From Closterium sp. NIES-65 (Eukaryota > Streptophyta > Zygnematophyceae > Desmidiales > Closteriaceae): 64,000 bases of DNA. The notes beneath the pieces are model-generated. The model was given only the letters and a program-made list of their open reading frames with translations, was not told where the DNA came from and made no database searches. The translations under genes were made by a program, and so were the position numbers. Shown piece after piece: positions 11,710-20,959 of the stretch. Numbering within the stretch: position 1 is the stretch's first letter; each line of letters starts with the position of its first letter. The stretch lies in contig CANXME010002327.1 of assembly GCA_948144175.1 (NCBI GenBank), forward strand, positions 2,560,001 to 2,624,000, read 5' to 3'.

Positions 11710-11739
<30 letters not shown>
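11710..11739 (-). repeat. Poly(A) tract, minus strand (30)
   Basis: Thirty uninterrupted T on the plus strand. Read on the minus strand it lies downstream of the LINE stop codon, its AATAAA at 11914-11919 and a GA microsatellite, and is the best candidate for the LINE's own A-tail. Confidence 0.75.
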
Positions 11740-11745
<6 letters not shown>

Positions 11746-11814
11746 GCCTTACAACGAGATCGGCGCATGTGCGTCACTAGGTCCTATGACCTTGTTCATC
11801 ACGATCTCTTCGTG

Positions 11815-11819
<5 letters not shown>

Positions 11820-11856
<37 letters not shown>

Positions 11857-11904
11857 GTGTGTGTGTCTCTCTCTCTCTCTCTCTCTCGCTCTCTCTCTCT
11901 CTCT
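11820..11904. repeat. CT/GT microsatellite in LINE 3' region
   Basis: A (CT)n run broken by a short GT stretch. On the LINE strand it reads (GA)n and lies between the AATAAA signal and the A-tail. A second, much larger CT tract lies on the far side of the LINE at 17256. Confidence 0.8.
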
Positions 11905-11995
11905 AATGGTCATTTTATTGATATAGCCGTCAAGTACAGGCAGGCAAGTTATAGTGGCCTAGATAACAAGCATGCTGGTTGCAAACATCGCCGAT

Positions 11996-14900
11996 CTACA
12001 ACTCTACGAGGGGCTCAATCACTGCAAAGCAGTCCCCTAGATGCAACTCATCCCCAATTCCTCCCACCGGCGGGTTCTCAACCGCCGCCGCCTCCCCAAG
12101 CTTGAGCAGGAGGCCTACAGATTGGGCCCTTTGCAGGGCCACAGACCAGCGCTGCCTGAACTGGTGCAGGAACTTTGCAGCATAGAACGATTTAGAGTCG
12201 GCGTTGAAGTGCCGCCGAGCTGCAGTGTCCGCTAAGAGCTTCAAAAAGGCTGGTACCTCCGCACACGGGCAGCCATAGGTGTCCACAGCCAGGGGGAAGA
12301 AGGTCACCGTCTCTGGTAGGGAGGCGTAGTGCTGGATTTTCTTGTCCGCTTGCTCCCGGGCCGCCCAGCCCCTGCCCTTCTGTGCCTCCGGGTCCCTTGT
12401 GCTAATGGGGTCGGTGATGGTGACATCACATACATAGACGGCCCCACTGCTTCTGTCCGTCATTGTTAAATCTGCCGTCTGTTCCTCAACGGGGCAGTGC
12501 GCTGAGGACTCTCTGTGAACGATGAAACCCGCGTCCTGGGCCATGCTGACACAGGCATCGCGCAGCTCGTTGTGGGTGTTGATGCGATGCTTGCCTGTGC
12601 CGCAGCGGAGAAAGTGATTCGGGAGGCGGGGGTCCGTGATCTCCGTGTGGTCCGCACAGTCGCAATTCTTCGGCGTGGAGAAGGGGAGGGCCAGCCGGAA
12701 ACGTACGGCATTGGAAAAGTGAGTGGGCCCTATCCTCCTGTTGGCCGCAATCGGGATAGCGGTCAGCCAATCCCCAGTCCCGTACCCCGTCATTGAGTAC
12801 ATCCGCTGCGTATGTCCGCATAAGGGGTTCACCGCCATCTCCCTCGTCGCCTGCACCTGCGCCGCATATCTACTCCCATGCACCCTTAGCGCTAATGCGT
12901 GTTGGAGCCTCACATCAGTTCGCTCCAGCCGTTCTTTCTCCAGGACTTCTCGCGCATCGTCGGGTAGCGCTGCTTCACACTCCAACAGCCACGTGTGAAG
13001 GGGTGTGGTGGTGTCAGCGGGCAACTGCATGTGGTCCCGCGCCTGCGCCAGCGCGCCCTCAGGAGCGCCGTCTAGTGATGCGATGAAAAGCGCCGCCTGC
13101 GTGAAGCTCGCTGCGAACCCGAAAACACCCTCGACCAGCGGGTCAGTAATGCCTATCCCTCCCAAAGACGGCGGCAGAGACGCCTGCGCCCAGACACGTG
13201 CTTGCTCGGTACGGCTGGTGGGGACGCGAAGGTGGCATGCTGTGAGTAGGGCCGCTAGCAGGTCTGTCCCCCACTGGCTCCAGGTCTCTCGCGGCAAAAG
13301 GGAGAGCGGTGTTGTTCTGGTAAGGTATGCCACACGCCTCGAAATGCAGCGGGTGAGTAATAACGAGGCTACCTGCGGGTCGGCTTTCTCGAGCAGTGGC
13401 AAGGGTTTGGCCATCTCCTGCAGCTGACCCGACAGGAACTGTGACGCCCCATTGTCGGGCCCCACAAAGCTTCCGAGCAAGCGCACACCATCCTGGGACA
13501 ATGGTACGTCGTGCGGCAGCAGATCCTTTACTGCTGCTTGTGTGCTCCAAGCTGCGCATTTCTGCGCATTATGCCGTAATCCCAGGTGTGCCAGCTGCTC
13601 GGTGAAGTGGTTGAAGGCTGCTACAGTAGCCGTCGCCTCCCCCAGGAATGTGACGTCGTCGGCGTATGCCAGACACAGCACCTGGGGGTGTGCTGCAGCA
13701 GTGTCGCGGAGTGTAGTGTGCATACCTGCCGCAAACAGTAGTGGGCCAAGTGGGTCCCCTTGGCGCACGCCCCGTTCGCTGATCAGTGGGTCCGATCCAA
13801 AATTCGCGTCGACGAATAATTTCGACGGGTTACCGTATGTCAGTTTCACCAGCGGCAGTAGTGGCGACAATTCTGGTCCTTGTAACGCTGTCGCGATGGC
13901 TTGCCGTGAAATACTGTTGAATGCATTTGAGATGTCGGTTTGCAGCACGAGGCTGTTGGGAAGCTTGTCCAGATACGCCCGTGCCACGTGGATGACTGCC
14001 TCGGCTCCTCCAGGCACGGCTACGCCATACTGTAGAGGTAGGAAAAAGGCCCGCGCGGCCTCTCCCATGGCTGCGAGGGCTGCTTTGGCAGTCAGCCGCG
14101 TGATGCATTCGCCAATGGCGATTGGTCGAGCCCCCCCACCAGGTTTGGCCAGGGCAATGAGCCGTGAAGCTGTCAGTAGGTCCGACACCGGTGCTGGAAG
14201 GTTGCCCCCCAAAATGGTGTTAACCAAGGCGTGCAGATGGGTGCTAACTCGTCTATTCGTGATTGCCGCATCGCGCATGTGTTCGAATGTCGTTCCCGAT
14301 GGCCCAGCACCGACCCCATTTTCACACCTTCCCAACAGTTTGGCGAAGTCAGCCTGGGTGATGAACAATTTTGACTCAGGCGAGGGTGGCCACGTCGTCT
14401 CCCCTTCTTCGGCTGGCGGGTGTTTCTGTCGAAGCTCCTCCAGAATTTCCGGAGTTGGGGTGCAGACTGGCGTTGACTCCAACGCCAGCACAGCGCGTCG
14501 TAGGCTACCCCGTTTCGCCAGGCCCTCGGCCCTGCTGATGACCCCGGTTGCGTCGGGCTTGTGACGTGGAGGCGTGGGAGTGTTGACTGCTTCGATCGCA
14601 TCCTGGTACAGTTGACCCCACTCGCCACGTTGGAAGGCTCGGAGCCGGGCCTTGATCTGGGGCCAGTTTGGTTTCCGTGGCGAGGTCTGGCGAAGCGTCA
14701 GACGTGGCAGGAATAGGAGTAGGCGCCAACCTGCCTCTCCTTCCGGGTTTCGTGACAGGTTGAGTAACGGGGTTAGCAGCGCCAGCGAAAACAACTGGCA
14801 CAAATTGGGCGGTAACCGCCTTGCCAGGGATGGTTGTCGACTATCGCAGAGGGCTGGGATATCCCAGTTCTCGACGCCAGCGAACAGATCTGCTCGCGTC

Positions 14901-16870
14901 GCCAACTCCTCTGGCGTAAAATAGCGCGGGGGATTGGGATTGTCTCGCACCGATGCCGCTGCCGTCGCGGCCCGATTTCTCCCGCAGCGGCCCGGCCTTG
15001 CTTGTGATGGTGCGGTTGGAATTTCGCCCGTACGATTGCCATCGGACGGTCCAGCCGCGGTGGTCGTTCCCTCTCCTCGGGACCGCCTTGTTCTCGCTCC
15101 TGTCCTTCTCCCATTCTCCTCTACCCCTTTCTCTGCTTCCGACCCTTCCTCCGCACTGGATGGGGTTGGCTCTTCTCTATAAGAGGGGTCATTTTCTTCT
15201 TCGTCATTAAGTAGCCTAGTTAAAGCCCTTCTGGCCTCCCTCTGATAGCCATTTTCTGGCCCACCTCCTCGACCGCTACCTGCTGCCCGCCCATCGCCTC
15301 GCGCTTCCTGTCCTCGCGATGGTGATTGCTGGTGTGACTGATTATTCGCCAATGCGCGTTGGCGCCGCGTCGGTTGTACTCGAAAGGCCGTCGTCTGCCT
15401 CAGGAGCAAGGACCGAGGCGACGGGCTCCCCGCCACTGTCTGTTCTGCCGCCCGGCCTAGTAGCCGCTGAAAAGACTCCTCCCCTCGTATCCGCACGTCC
15501 TCTTGTCGTGAACGGGGTTGAGCCGTCTGCGCCGATGGTTGCTCCTCCCGCTCCGCCTGTCGCCCCCTCTCCGCCTGTTCTCCCTGTTCCTGCCGTGCCG
15601 CTGGCGGCATCTGCTCCTGCCGGGGGGGTCGCCGCTCATCCTGTCCCAGGGCCTGGCGTTCCAGCTGCACCTGCCGGTGCTGTCCCCGGCATGCCGGTGC
15701 TGGCGTCTGCTTCTTCGTCGCCTGCGGTGTCCGCCACCACTGGCGGCCCGCCCTCGGTGGTTGCTCTTCCGAGCGCGGATCAGTCTCCTCCCGTTCCACC
15801 GCCTGCGGCTCCGGTTGTTCCGCCGTCTCGTCCCCCGTCGCCTGACCGCCGCTTGTCCCGGCCCCATTCTCCCGCGCCACCGCAGGAGCGCGAGACGTCT
15901 CGGCGCCGGCGGAACTCCCCCCGGCGCTACCAGCAGCAGGCCCAGTGGCCAACGCACTCGGGTGGCAGTCGGGGATGGCGGGGCCCCCCGGGGCGCGGTG
16001 GAGGCGGGTCGTATCGGCCGCCAGTGACGCTGGCGGACCTCCAGCGCGAGGTGTCTCGGGAGGTGTCGCGTGCCGTACGTCAGGGGAGGGCAGCGCCGGG
16101 CCAGAGCAATTCGCGGCAGGCTGCTCCGGAGCCCGTTGCTCCTCGTTTGCCTGTGCATCATGTAGCCCCTCCGCCGGCTGTTGCTCCTCTTCCTCATGTC
16201 CCTGCCCCGTCCGTTCCTTCTCCTTCTGTTGCGGCGCCGGCGACCGGCTCCCGCCTGCATCTGCCACCTGTTCCGCCTGTCGCGGGGGTAGAGTTCGTGG
16301 CGGCGGGTAGTGGCGCGGATGCGGCTCCGTACGCTGCTGATGCGTCTCTCCGGTTCCTGGCGGCGGCTCTGCTGCCTCCGCAGACGCGCGTTCCTGAGAC
16401 AACGCTTGGTCAGCTTCACCGTCTCGCGGAGAGCCTCCATGCTTTGCTTCTGATTCAAGTGCTTGCGCACTCGTCTCTCCCTGCTGTCCCGCCCGAGTCC
16501 TTTCGCAGCCACCTGCGTGACCCGTGCCTCGACGCAGCTGACCAGCTCGCGGAGCTGATGGCGCCCGTGCTGGCTGCGCCCGCAGAGGGAGGCGCTGCTG
16601 CCGCGGGACAGCTTGGTGAGGCTGTCCGGAGCTTGAAGCGGCACTTGCGCGCTGGATCTGGAACCGCGGCGATCGGCGCAAGCACAATTGTGGTCCGGGA
16701 GCTGTGGCGCTCCCTGACGGGCATTCTCCATGCCCTTGGAGCTCACCGCTTGTAGGCGCGGGCTCTTCTTGCGCTGTTGGGGCAGCTTGCACGGCTTGAC
16801 GCGTACGGGATGTGGCGGCCGCGTGCTCCGGGAGCTCACCGCTGCTAGTTGCGGGCTCCTCTTGCTCCAT
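11996..16870 (-). CDS. LINE polyprotein: reverse transcriptase plus restriction-like endonuclease
   Basis: A single frame of 1,624 codons. Residues 1 to about 640 are Glu/Gln/Pro/Ala/Arg-rich low complexity with no recognisable domain. From about 645 a conserved region begins (YFTPEELATRADLF), then RT motifs: LAKPGGGARPIAIGE near 903, SNAFNSISRQ near 980, GVRQGDPLGPLLFA near 1032 and the catalytic YADD at about 1069-1072. The C-terminal part has a Cys/His cluster (CDC...NHFLRC, near 1400) followed by a region with ADLTM and YVCDVTI (near 1465-1485), the pattern of the PD-(D/E)XK nuclease in R2/CRE-type LINEs. The protein would nick target DNA and prime reverse transcription there. The ATG at 16870 is the first in frame after the hairpin leader. 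The N-terminal third overlaps long open frames on the opposite strand. Confidence 0.8.
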   Translation of the reverse strand: MEQEEPATSSGELPEHAAATSRTRQAVQAAPTAQEEPAPTSGELQGHGECPSGSATAPGPQLCLRRSPRFQIQRASAASSSGQPHQAVPRQQRLPLRAQPARAPSAPRAGQLRRGTGHAGGCERTRAGQQGETSAQALESEAKHGGSPRDGEADQALSQERASAEAAEPPPGTGETHQQRTEPHPRHYPPPRTLPPRQAEQVADAGGSRSPAPQQKEKERTGQGHEEEEQQPAEGLHDAQANEEQRAPEQPAANCSGPALPSPDVRHATPPETPRAGGPPASLAADTTRLHRAPGGPAIPDCHPSALATGPAAGSAGGSSAGAETSRAPAVARENGAGTSGGQATGDETAEQPEPQAVEREETDPRSEEQPPRAGRQWWRTPQATKKQTPAPACRGQHRQVQLERQALGQDERRPPRQEQMPPAARQEQGEQAERGRQAEREEQPSAQTAQPRSRQEDVRIRGEESFQRLLGRAAEQTVAGSPSPRSLLLRQTTAFRVQPTRRQRALANNQSHQQSPSRGQEARGDGRAAGSGRGGGPENGYQREARRALTRLLNDEEENDPSYREEPTPSSAEEGSEAEKGVEENGRRTGARTRRSRGEGTTTAAGPSDGNRTGEIPTAPSQARPGRCGRNRAATAAASVRDNPNPPRYFTPEELATRADLFAGVENWDIPALCDSRQPSLARRLPPNLCQLFSLALLTPLLNLSRNPEGEAGWRLLLFLPRLTLRQTSPRKPNWPQIKARLRAFQRGEWGQLYQDAIEAVNTPTPPRHKPDATGVISRAEGLAKRGSLRRAVLALESTPVCTPTPEILEELRQKHPPAEEGETTWPPSPESKLFITQADFAKLLGRCENGVGAGPSGTTFEHMRDAAITNRRVSTHLHALVNTILGGNLPAPVSDLLTASRLIALAKPGGGARPIAIGECITRLTAKAALAAMGEAARAFFLPLQYGVAVPGGAEAVIHVARAYLDKLPNSLVLQTDISNAFNSISRQAIATALQGPELSPLLPLVKLTYGNPSKLFVDANFGSDPLISERGVRQGDPLGPLLFAAGMHTTLRDTAAAHPQVLCLAYADDVTFLGEATATVAAFNHFTEQLAHLGLRHNAQKCAAWSTQAAVKDLLPHDVPLSQDGVRLLGSFVGPDNGASQFLSGQLQEMAKPLPLLEKADPQVASLLLTRCISRRVAYLTRTTPLSLLPRETWSQWGTDLLAALLTACHLRVPTSRTEQARVWAQASLPPSLGGIGITDPLVEGVFGFAASFTQAALFIASLDGAPEGALAQARDHMQLPADTTTPLHTWLLECEAALPDDAREVLEKERLERTDVRLQHALALRVHGSRYAAQVQATREMAVNPLCGHTQRMYSMTGYGTGDWLTAIPIAANRRIGPTHFSNAVRFRLALPFSTPKNCDCADHTEITDPRLPNHFLRCGTGKHRINTHNELRDACVSMAQDAGFIVHRESSAHCPVEEQTADLTMTDRSSGAVYVCDVTITDPISTRDPEAQKGRGWAAREQADKKIQHYASLPETVTFFPLAVDTYGCPCAEVPAFLKLLADTAARRHFNADSKSFYAAKFLHQFRQRWSVALQRAQSVGLLLKLGEAAAVENPPVGGIGDELHLGDCFAVIEPLVEL
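15319..16755 (+). other. Long open frame antisense to the LINE N-terminal region
   Basis: A 478-codon open frame opposite the low-complexity third of the LINE protein. Its first half is Pro/Ala/Val-rich, but the second half reads like helical protein (VTLADLQREVSREVSR, then TTLGQLHRLAESLHALL, and a C-terminus ending GILHALGAHRL). I recognise no family. High GC makes long chance frames common, and a third frame here (minus, 15457-16977) is also open, so it may be a shadow. It is listed because its residue pattern is better ordered than that of the sense frame it overlaps. Confidence 0.2.
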
Positions 16871-16956
16871 GTATCTCTTAGGCCTGATTGGTGTGATGCA
16901 TGCTTGTATATTTTCCTATACTTGCTTCTGTCCCTGCTTTCCTTGCCGCCCCTCAC

Positions 16957-17004
16957 GCGCGGCCGAAGGCCGCGCAATCGAGCGTCGGCCGCCGAAGGCG
17001 GCCG
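16957..17004 (-). promoter_or_regulatory. Two GC-rich hairpins in the LINE leader
   Basis: Two perfect inverted repeats with three-base loops: GCGCGGCC/GGCCGCGC at 16957-16975 and CGGCCGCC/GGCGGCCG at 16986-17004. They lie about 90 to 135 bases upstream of the LINE start codon, between it and the TATA-bearing repeats, so would be in the 5' leader of the LINE RNA. A role in translation or RNA processing is possible but is inference. Confidence 0.5.
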
Positions 17005-17013
17005 GCGCGAGCT

Positions 17014-17255
17014 GCTCGGTTAGGAGAATGAGTAACCGAACAATGAGGAGCTAGGCTGGCTGCTAGAGCCTTTATACTAGAGAACAAGGGCTGAGAGGCT
17101 AAGGGAAGAGGCCTAGGTGCCCCTCTCTCTCTCTCTCTCTCGCTCTCTCTCCGCTCGGTTAGGAGAATGAGTAACCGAACAATGAGGAGCTAGGCTGGCT
17201 GCTAGAGCCTTTATACTAGAGAACAAGGGCTGAGAGGCTAAGGGAAGAGGCCTAG

Positions 17256-17260
<5 letters not shown>
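17014..17260 (-). repeat. Tandem 139-bp promoter-like repeats upstream of the LINE
   Basis: Two near-identical units begin at 17014 and 17153 (period 139). Each contains GCTCGGTTAGGAGAATGAG, the inverted repeat TCGGTTA/TAACCGA and, on the LINE strand, TATAAA (17071-17076 and 17210-17215). Each unit ends in a CT run. The second unit's CT run expands into the giant microsatellite. The layout resembles the tandem promoter monomers of some vertebrate L1 elements, but that function is inference. Confidence 0.65.
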
Positions 17261-17645
<385 letters not shown>

Positions 17646-17849
17646 CTTCCTCTCTCTTTAGCCTCTCCCTCATTCCATGGTTTTTTTTTTTTTTTTTGTC
17701 TCCTTCTTTGTGCTTCTCTTGGTCCTTGCTTCGTCATTCACCCTTGGCCATTCTTCCTCCATGCCTGCCTTTCTCAAGAGGGGGCTGTGTTTTTGACTTG
17801 GCGTGCCATTTGTCTTCCCTCCTCGTGTTGTCTCTCTTTCTCTCTCTCC
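17646..17849. other. Pyrimidine-rich spacer
   Basis: T- and C-rich DNA with a T run at about 17681-17697. No gene, RNA or repeat boundary recognised. Confidence 0.4.
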
Positions 17850-19420
17850 TTTTTTTTTTTGTGATAACAATATTGTTTTATTGATCCACACAAAGGCATA
17901 CAAGCCTAGGCCTGCACCATGACCAGCCCCAACGGCTGCCATCTTGTCCTAGCCCCCATGGCCTATGCTACTCTCAAAGGCTTCTAACCAGCCTACGCAC
18001 CACCGGTGCATCCACCTACGCCCCCCGGCATAGTGGCAAGGGGCTCCGCCCCATATGTCCGTCTCACATCACGGGTGTGGGACCTTGTGCGCCACGCCTT
18101 CGCATAGGGCAATTGTTTGCCATATGGCCGGGCTGGCCACAACGGAAACACACCCCCTTGAAGCGGGGCTCGTGGCAGCCCGCGGGCGGCATGCCTTTGC
18201 TTTCCGGTTCGCCATCTCGAGGGGGAAGGCGGCCTCCGTGGGCGAAGCCGGTACGTGCACGCTTGAGGGCCGCCACGTCGGCTACCGCAAGCTTGTAGGA
18301 GCGGGACGTGAGCACGCTCTTGGCTTGGTACAGCTGGAACCGATCCGCCGCTTCGAAACCGGCCTCATCCGCCACCAAGAGCACCTCAAAACGTTTGTTG
18401 ATCAACGTTTCAACTTGCTCCACGTTGGAGAGCGCGCCCTCGACGTCGCCGTGTTGGAGCTTGAACTCGACGTGCCTCAGGTGAGCTTGAATTGTAGAGA
18501 ACACCTCCGCCTGGTCACGCACTCCCTTGCGCATGAAGGTAGTAGCTGCGGGTGTGGGGTTGAGGGGGGGAAGGGGAGGTGCGGGTGCGAGAATGCGACG
18601 ACGAGCAAGGTTGTCGGGGGCCTCACCGTCTTCATTTTCTGAGTCGTCGCTGTCGTCGGGGATACGGGCTTGGGTTGGTGCCGAAGCCGGGGTGGGAGCA
18701 GGAGCAACGTTGTTGGTGCGAGCGATTTTGGTGGAGCAGGGGGCCGCGACAGGTTCCTTCTCCTTTTCGATTTTAGCGGAAGCGGACATTTCTTCGGTTG
18801 ATGTAGCTGCTGTCAATGGTGCGTGCTGCTGCAATAACGAGAGCAGCGCCTGCAGCTGCTGCGCAGTCAAAGGGGGGGGGTGCGTTGACCGGGAAGACGT
18901 CAGCGGAGGGTGCCGTGCGCTGGCGTTTCTGGGTCGTGGGCCCGGATGGACCTGCGTCAGCGCCGGTCAAGACGGTCGCCGCGTCAGCGGCGGTCGTCGT
19001 CTTCTGCGCAGCACGCGCGTGCCTGTCAGGCACGCGCTCTTCAGCAGCAGCCACGCGCGACTGTACAACAGTCGCGCGTTCCTCAGGGGGGGTCCGAAGG
19101 GTGCCTCCGAGCAGGAGGTCGACCGTCGAGGGTCCATTGCTTGAAATTTCTTCGGCGGGACGTTTTCCCCCGCGACGATCCGTTGTCCCGGCCGGGGTCG
19201 AGGTTTCCGCCGCGTTACCAGGGCTAGAAATATTAGAGTTGTCGCGGTTAAGTGCCAGGTTGACCGGAGCCATCGTTGCGAGGTTGCGCTTAAGGATGTC
19301 GTTAAGGAGCGTTGACGGGGCAGTGAAGCGCGGAAGCGACTGAGTCTTCGCCAGTGTGGACGAGAACGAAAGTAGAACTACAATTTTGAAAATGAAAACG
19401 TAGTTGGGGACGAATGTCCC
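17850..19420 (-). mobile_element. Polyadenylated gag-like copy of the DIRS/PAT family
   Basis: A minus-strand fossil encoding a gag-like protein. Its main parts are a start region similar to that of the plus-strand gag at 19.8 kb (MAP..LALNRDN versus MAA..TLNRANN), an acidic middle (DDSDDSENEDGEAPDN), a helical block near 18.5 kb and a terminal CCHC knuckle (CFRCGQPGHMANNC) near 18.1 kb. Downstream on the minus strand come a roughly 200-base UTR, AATAAA at 17877-17882 and, 16 bases on, an A-tract at 17860-17850. That ending looks like a processed, retroposed transcript rather than a genomic terminus. No RT or recombinase accompanies it. The frame has a small number of breaks. It is head to head with the next element. 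Confidence 0.65.
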
Positions 19421-19470
19421 CACGTCCCTCTTTTGTAGGCAAAAGAGGGTGAGTAGCGCTTCGGCGCTAC
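19406..19470. promoter_or_regulatory. Three consecutive perfect hairpins
   Basis: Between the two head-to-head gag copies lie three perfect inverted repeats in 65 bases: GGGGAC-GAAT-GTCCCC (19406-19421), CCCTCTTTTG-TAGG-CAAAAGAGGG (19426-19449) and GTAGCGC-TTCG-GCGCTAC (19453-19470). The last would form a classic cUUCGg tetraloop in RNA. No coding sequence crosses them convincingly. They could be a terminator-like or terminal structure of one of the two elements. Confidence 0.6.
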
Positions 19471-19502
19471 CTTTGTTGTGTTGGCCACGTACCCCTTTTC
19501 AC

Positions 19503-19689
19503 AATATGATAAATTTTATAACACACATAGTGTTTTTAAAATTACGCATTTCGAAAGCGCATCTCACTGTAACGCGAATTTGGCATCGTCGAAGCGCGCT
19601 AAACGCCCTTCTCCAACTACAAATCGTGGGTTGGATTTCATTTCCCTCCACCCACGTCTCTCATTTTTCAAACGGCTCATGCAACTCTC
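19503..19689 (+). repeat. Split direct repeat A1 (187 bp)
   Basis: Begins AATATGATAAATTTTA and ends CATGCAACTCTC. It matches A2 at 28464-28650 in the same orientation over the full 187 bases with few differences. It contains CGAATTTGGCATCGTCGAAG and the run of AAACGCCCTTCTCCAACTAC. Direct orientation argues for a PAT/Ngaro layout rather than the inverted repeats of DIRS1. Confidence 0.85.
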
Positions 19690-20789
19690 AGTTCCTCGAG
19701 CTTATTTTTAGTTTTCCGTTCAAGCTGGCTAAAACCCGCTCTCTACCGAGAGGCGTTTCACCTTCAACACTATTAGCCGACATTCTCAACCACAACACCA
19801 CGACGATGGCTGCTACGGCGACACTTAACCGCGCGAACAACACCGTCGTCAACGACCCGATTAATCCCGACAACGATCGCAATGCCCGGGAAACGTCGGG
19901 CGAGCGCCGCAACAAGCGCCGGGCAGACGGCGAAACGTCCGCCCCAACTGCCGTCGACGTGCTGCTGGGCGGGCTCGAGGTCAACAAAAACGCCGAGCGG
20001 CACCAGCAGCACCCTTCGGCGCCTGTGGCGCTTGTTGGGCCAGTGGCACCTGTGGCACCTGTGGCGAACGTGGCGCCACACGCTGCTAACGCGGAGCACG
20101 CGCCTGAGGCACACGCGCCCCTCAGGCAGTCGCGTCAGCGCCAGAGGCGCAGGACGGCCGCCTCGTCTGACGCGACCGTGGACCCTGACTTGACTGGAGC
20201 GTTAACCCCGGACCAAGTCAAAGCGCTTCTGTCCCTGTTACATCAGCAACCCGCCAGCGTCATTGAAGCCGAAACTACACAACCGGCAGCATCGATTTCG
20301 GCTAAAAACGAAATTTTGAAAAAGGAGAAGGGAGCAAAAGGAGCGTCAACACGCCGTCATAATAAAGAAGCGGCTACCGTCGTTCCCGAAGCCGCAACCG
20401 ACAATCATGACTCCGACGACTCAGACGACGACGCTGGTGAGGCTCCAATCAACACAACAAATTTTACATCCATGGAAAATCTCCCCCCCCCCTTCCTTCC
20501 ACCACCCCGACCTTCTCGGCCGCAAGCTTTATGAAGACAATCGTGCGCGCGAAAGCGGAGCCCCTGGAGGACGTGAGGGCCTACCTGAAACACGCGGAGT
20601 ACAAGCTGCAGCACGACGACACGGCGGGCGGACTCGAAATGGTCGTCAACGCCCTCGACTATATTTCGGAGCGCTTCGTGATGTTCCAAGTCGAGGACCA
20701 CACCGACGACCGCGTGGCGAAGCGATTCAAACTCTACCAGCAGAAGAGTCTTCTCACCTCTCGCCCGTTCAAGCAGGCGGTGGCTGACG

Positions 20790-20921
20790 TGTCAAACATT
20801 ATATATGTTGTGCTTGTTTAGACTACAGTGGGTTAGCCTATAGGGGGTACACAATTCTAGGGCTAGGTACTTTTACTGATTTCACTGTTAGTTCAATCAT
20901 TCCTGTTCGTTCATTTCAACA
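20790..20921 (+). repeat. 5' LTR, Copia (132 bp)
   Basis: TGTCAAACATTATATATG to TTCATTTCAACA, followed directly by the primer site. About 6 differences from the LTR at 27921-28052. Confidence 0.9.
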
Positions 20922-20959
20922 TGGTATAGACCAGGTCCTTCGCTAGGACCATTTTTTTT

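Noticed and set aside
15457-16977. 506-codon minus-strand frame overlapping the LINE N-terminal region
   Set aside because: Arg-rich shadow in high-GC DNA with no domain; the frame that continues into the RT is preferred.
19404-20534. Start of the plus-strand gag at the ATG at 19404
   Set aside because: That start lies in the hairpin block and the A1 terminal repeat; gag similarity to the minus-strand copy begins only near 19806.
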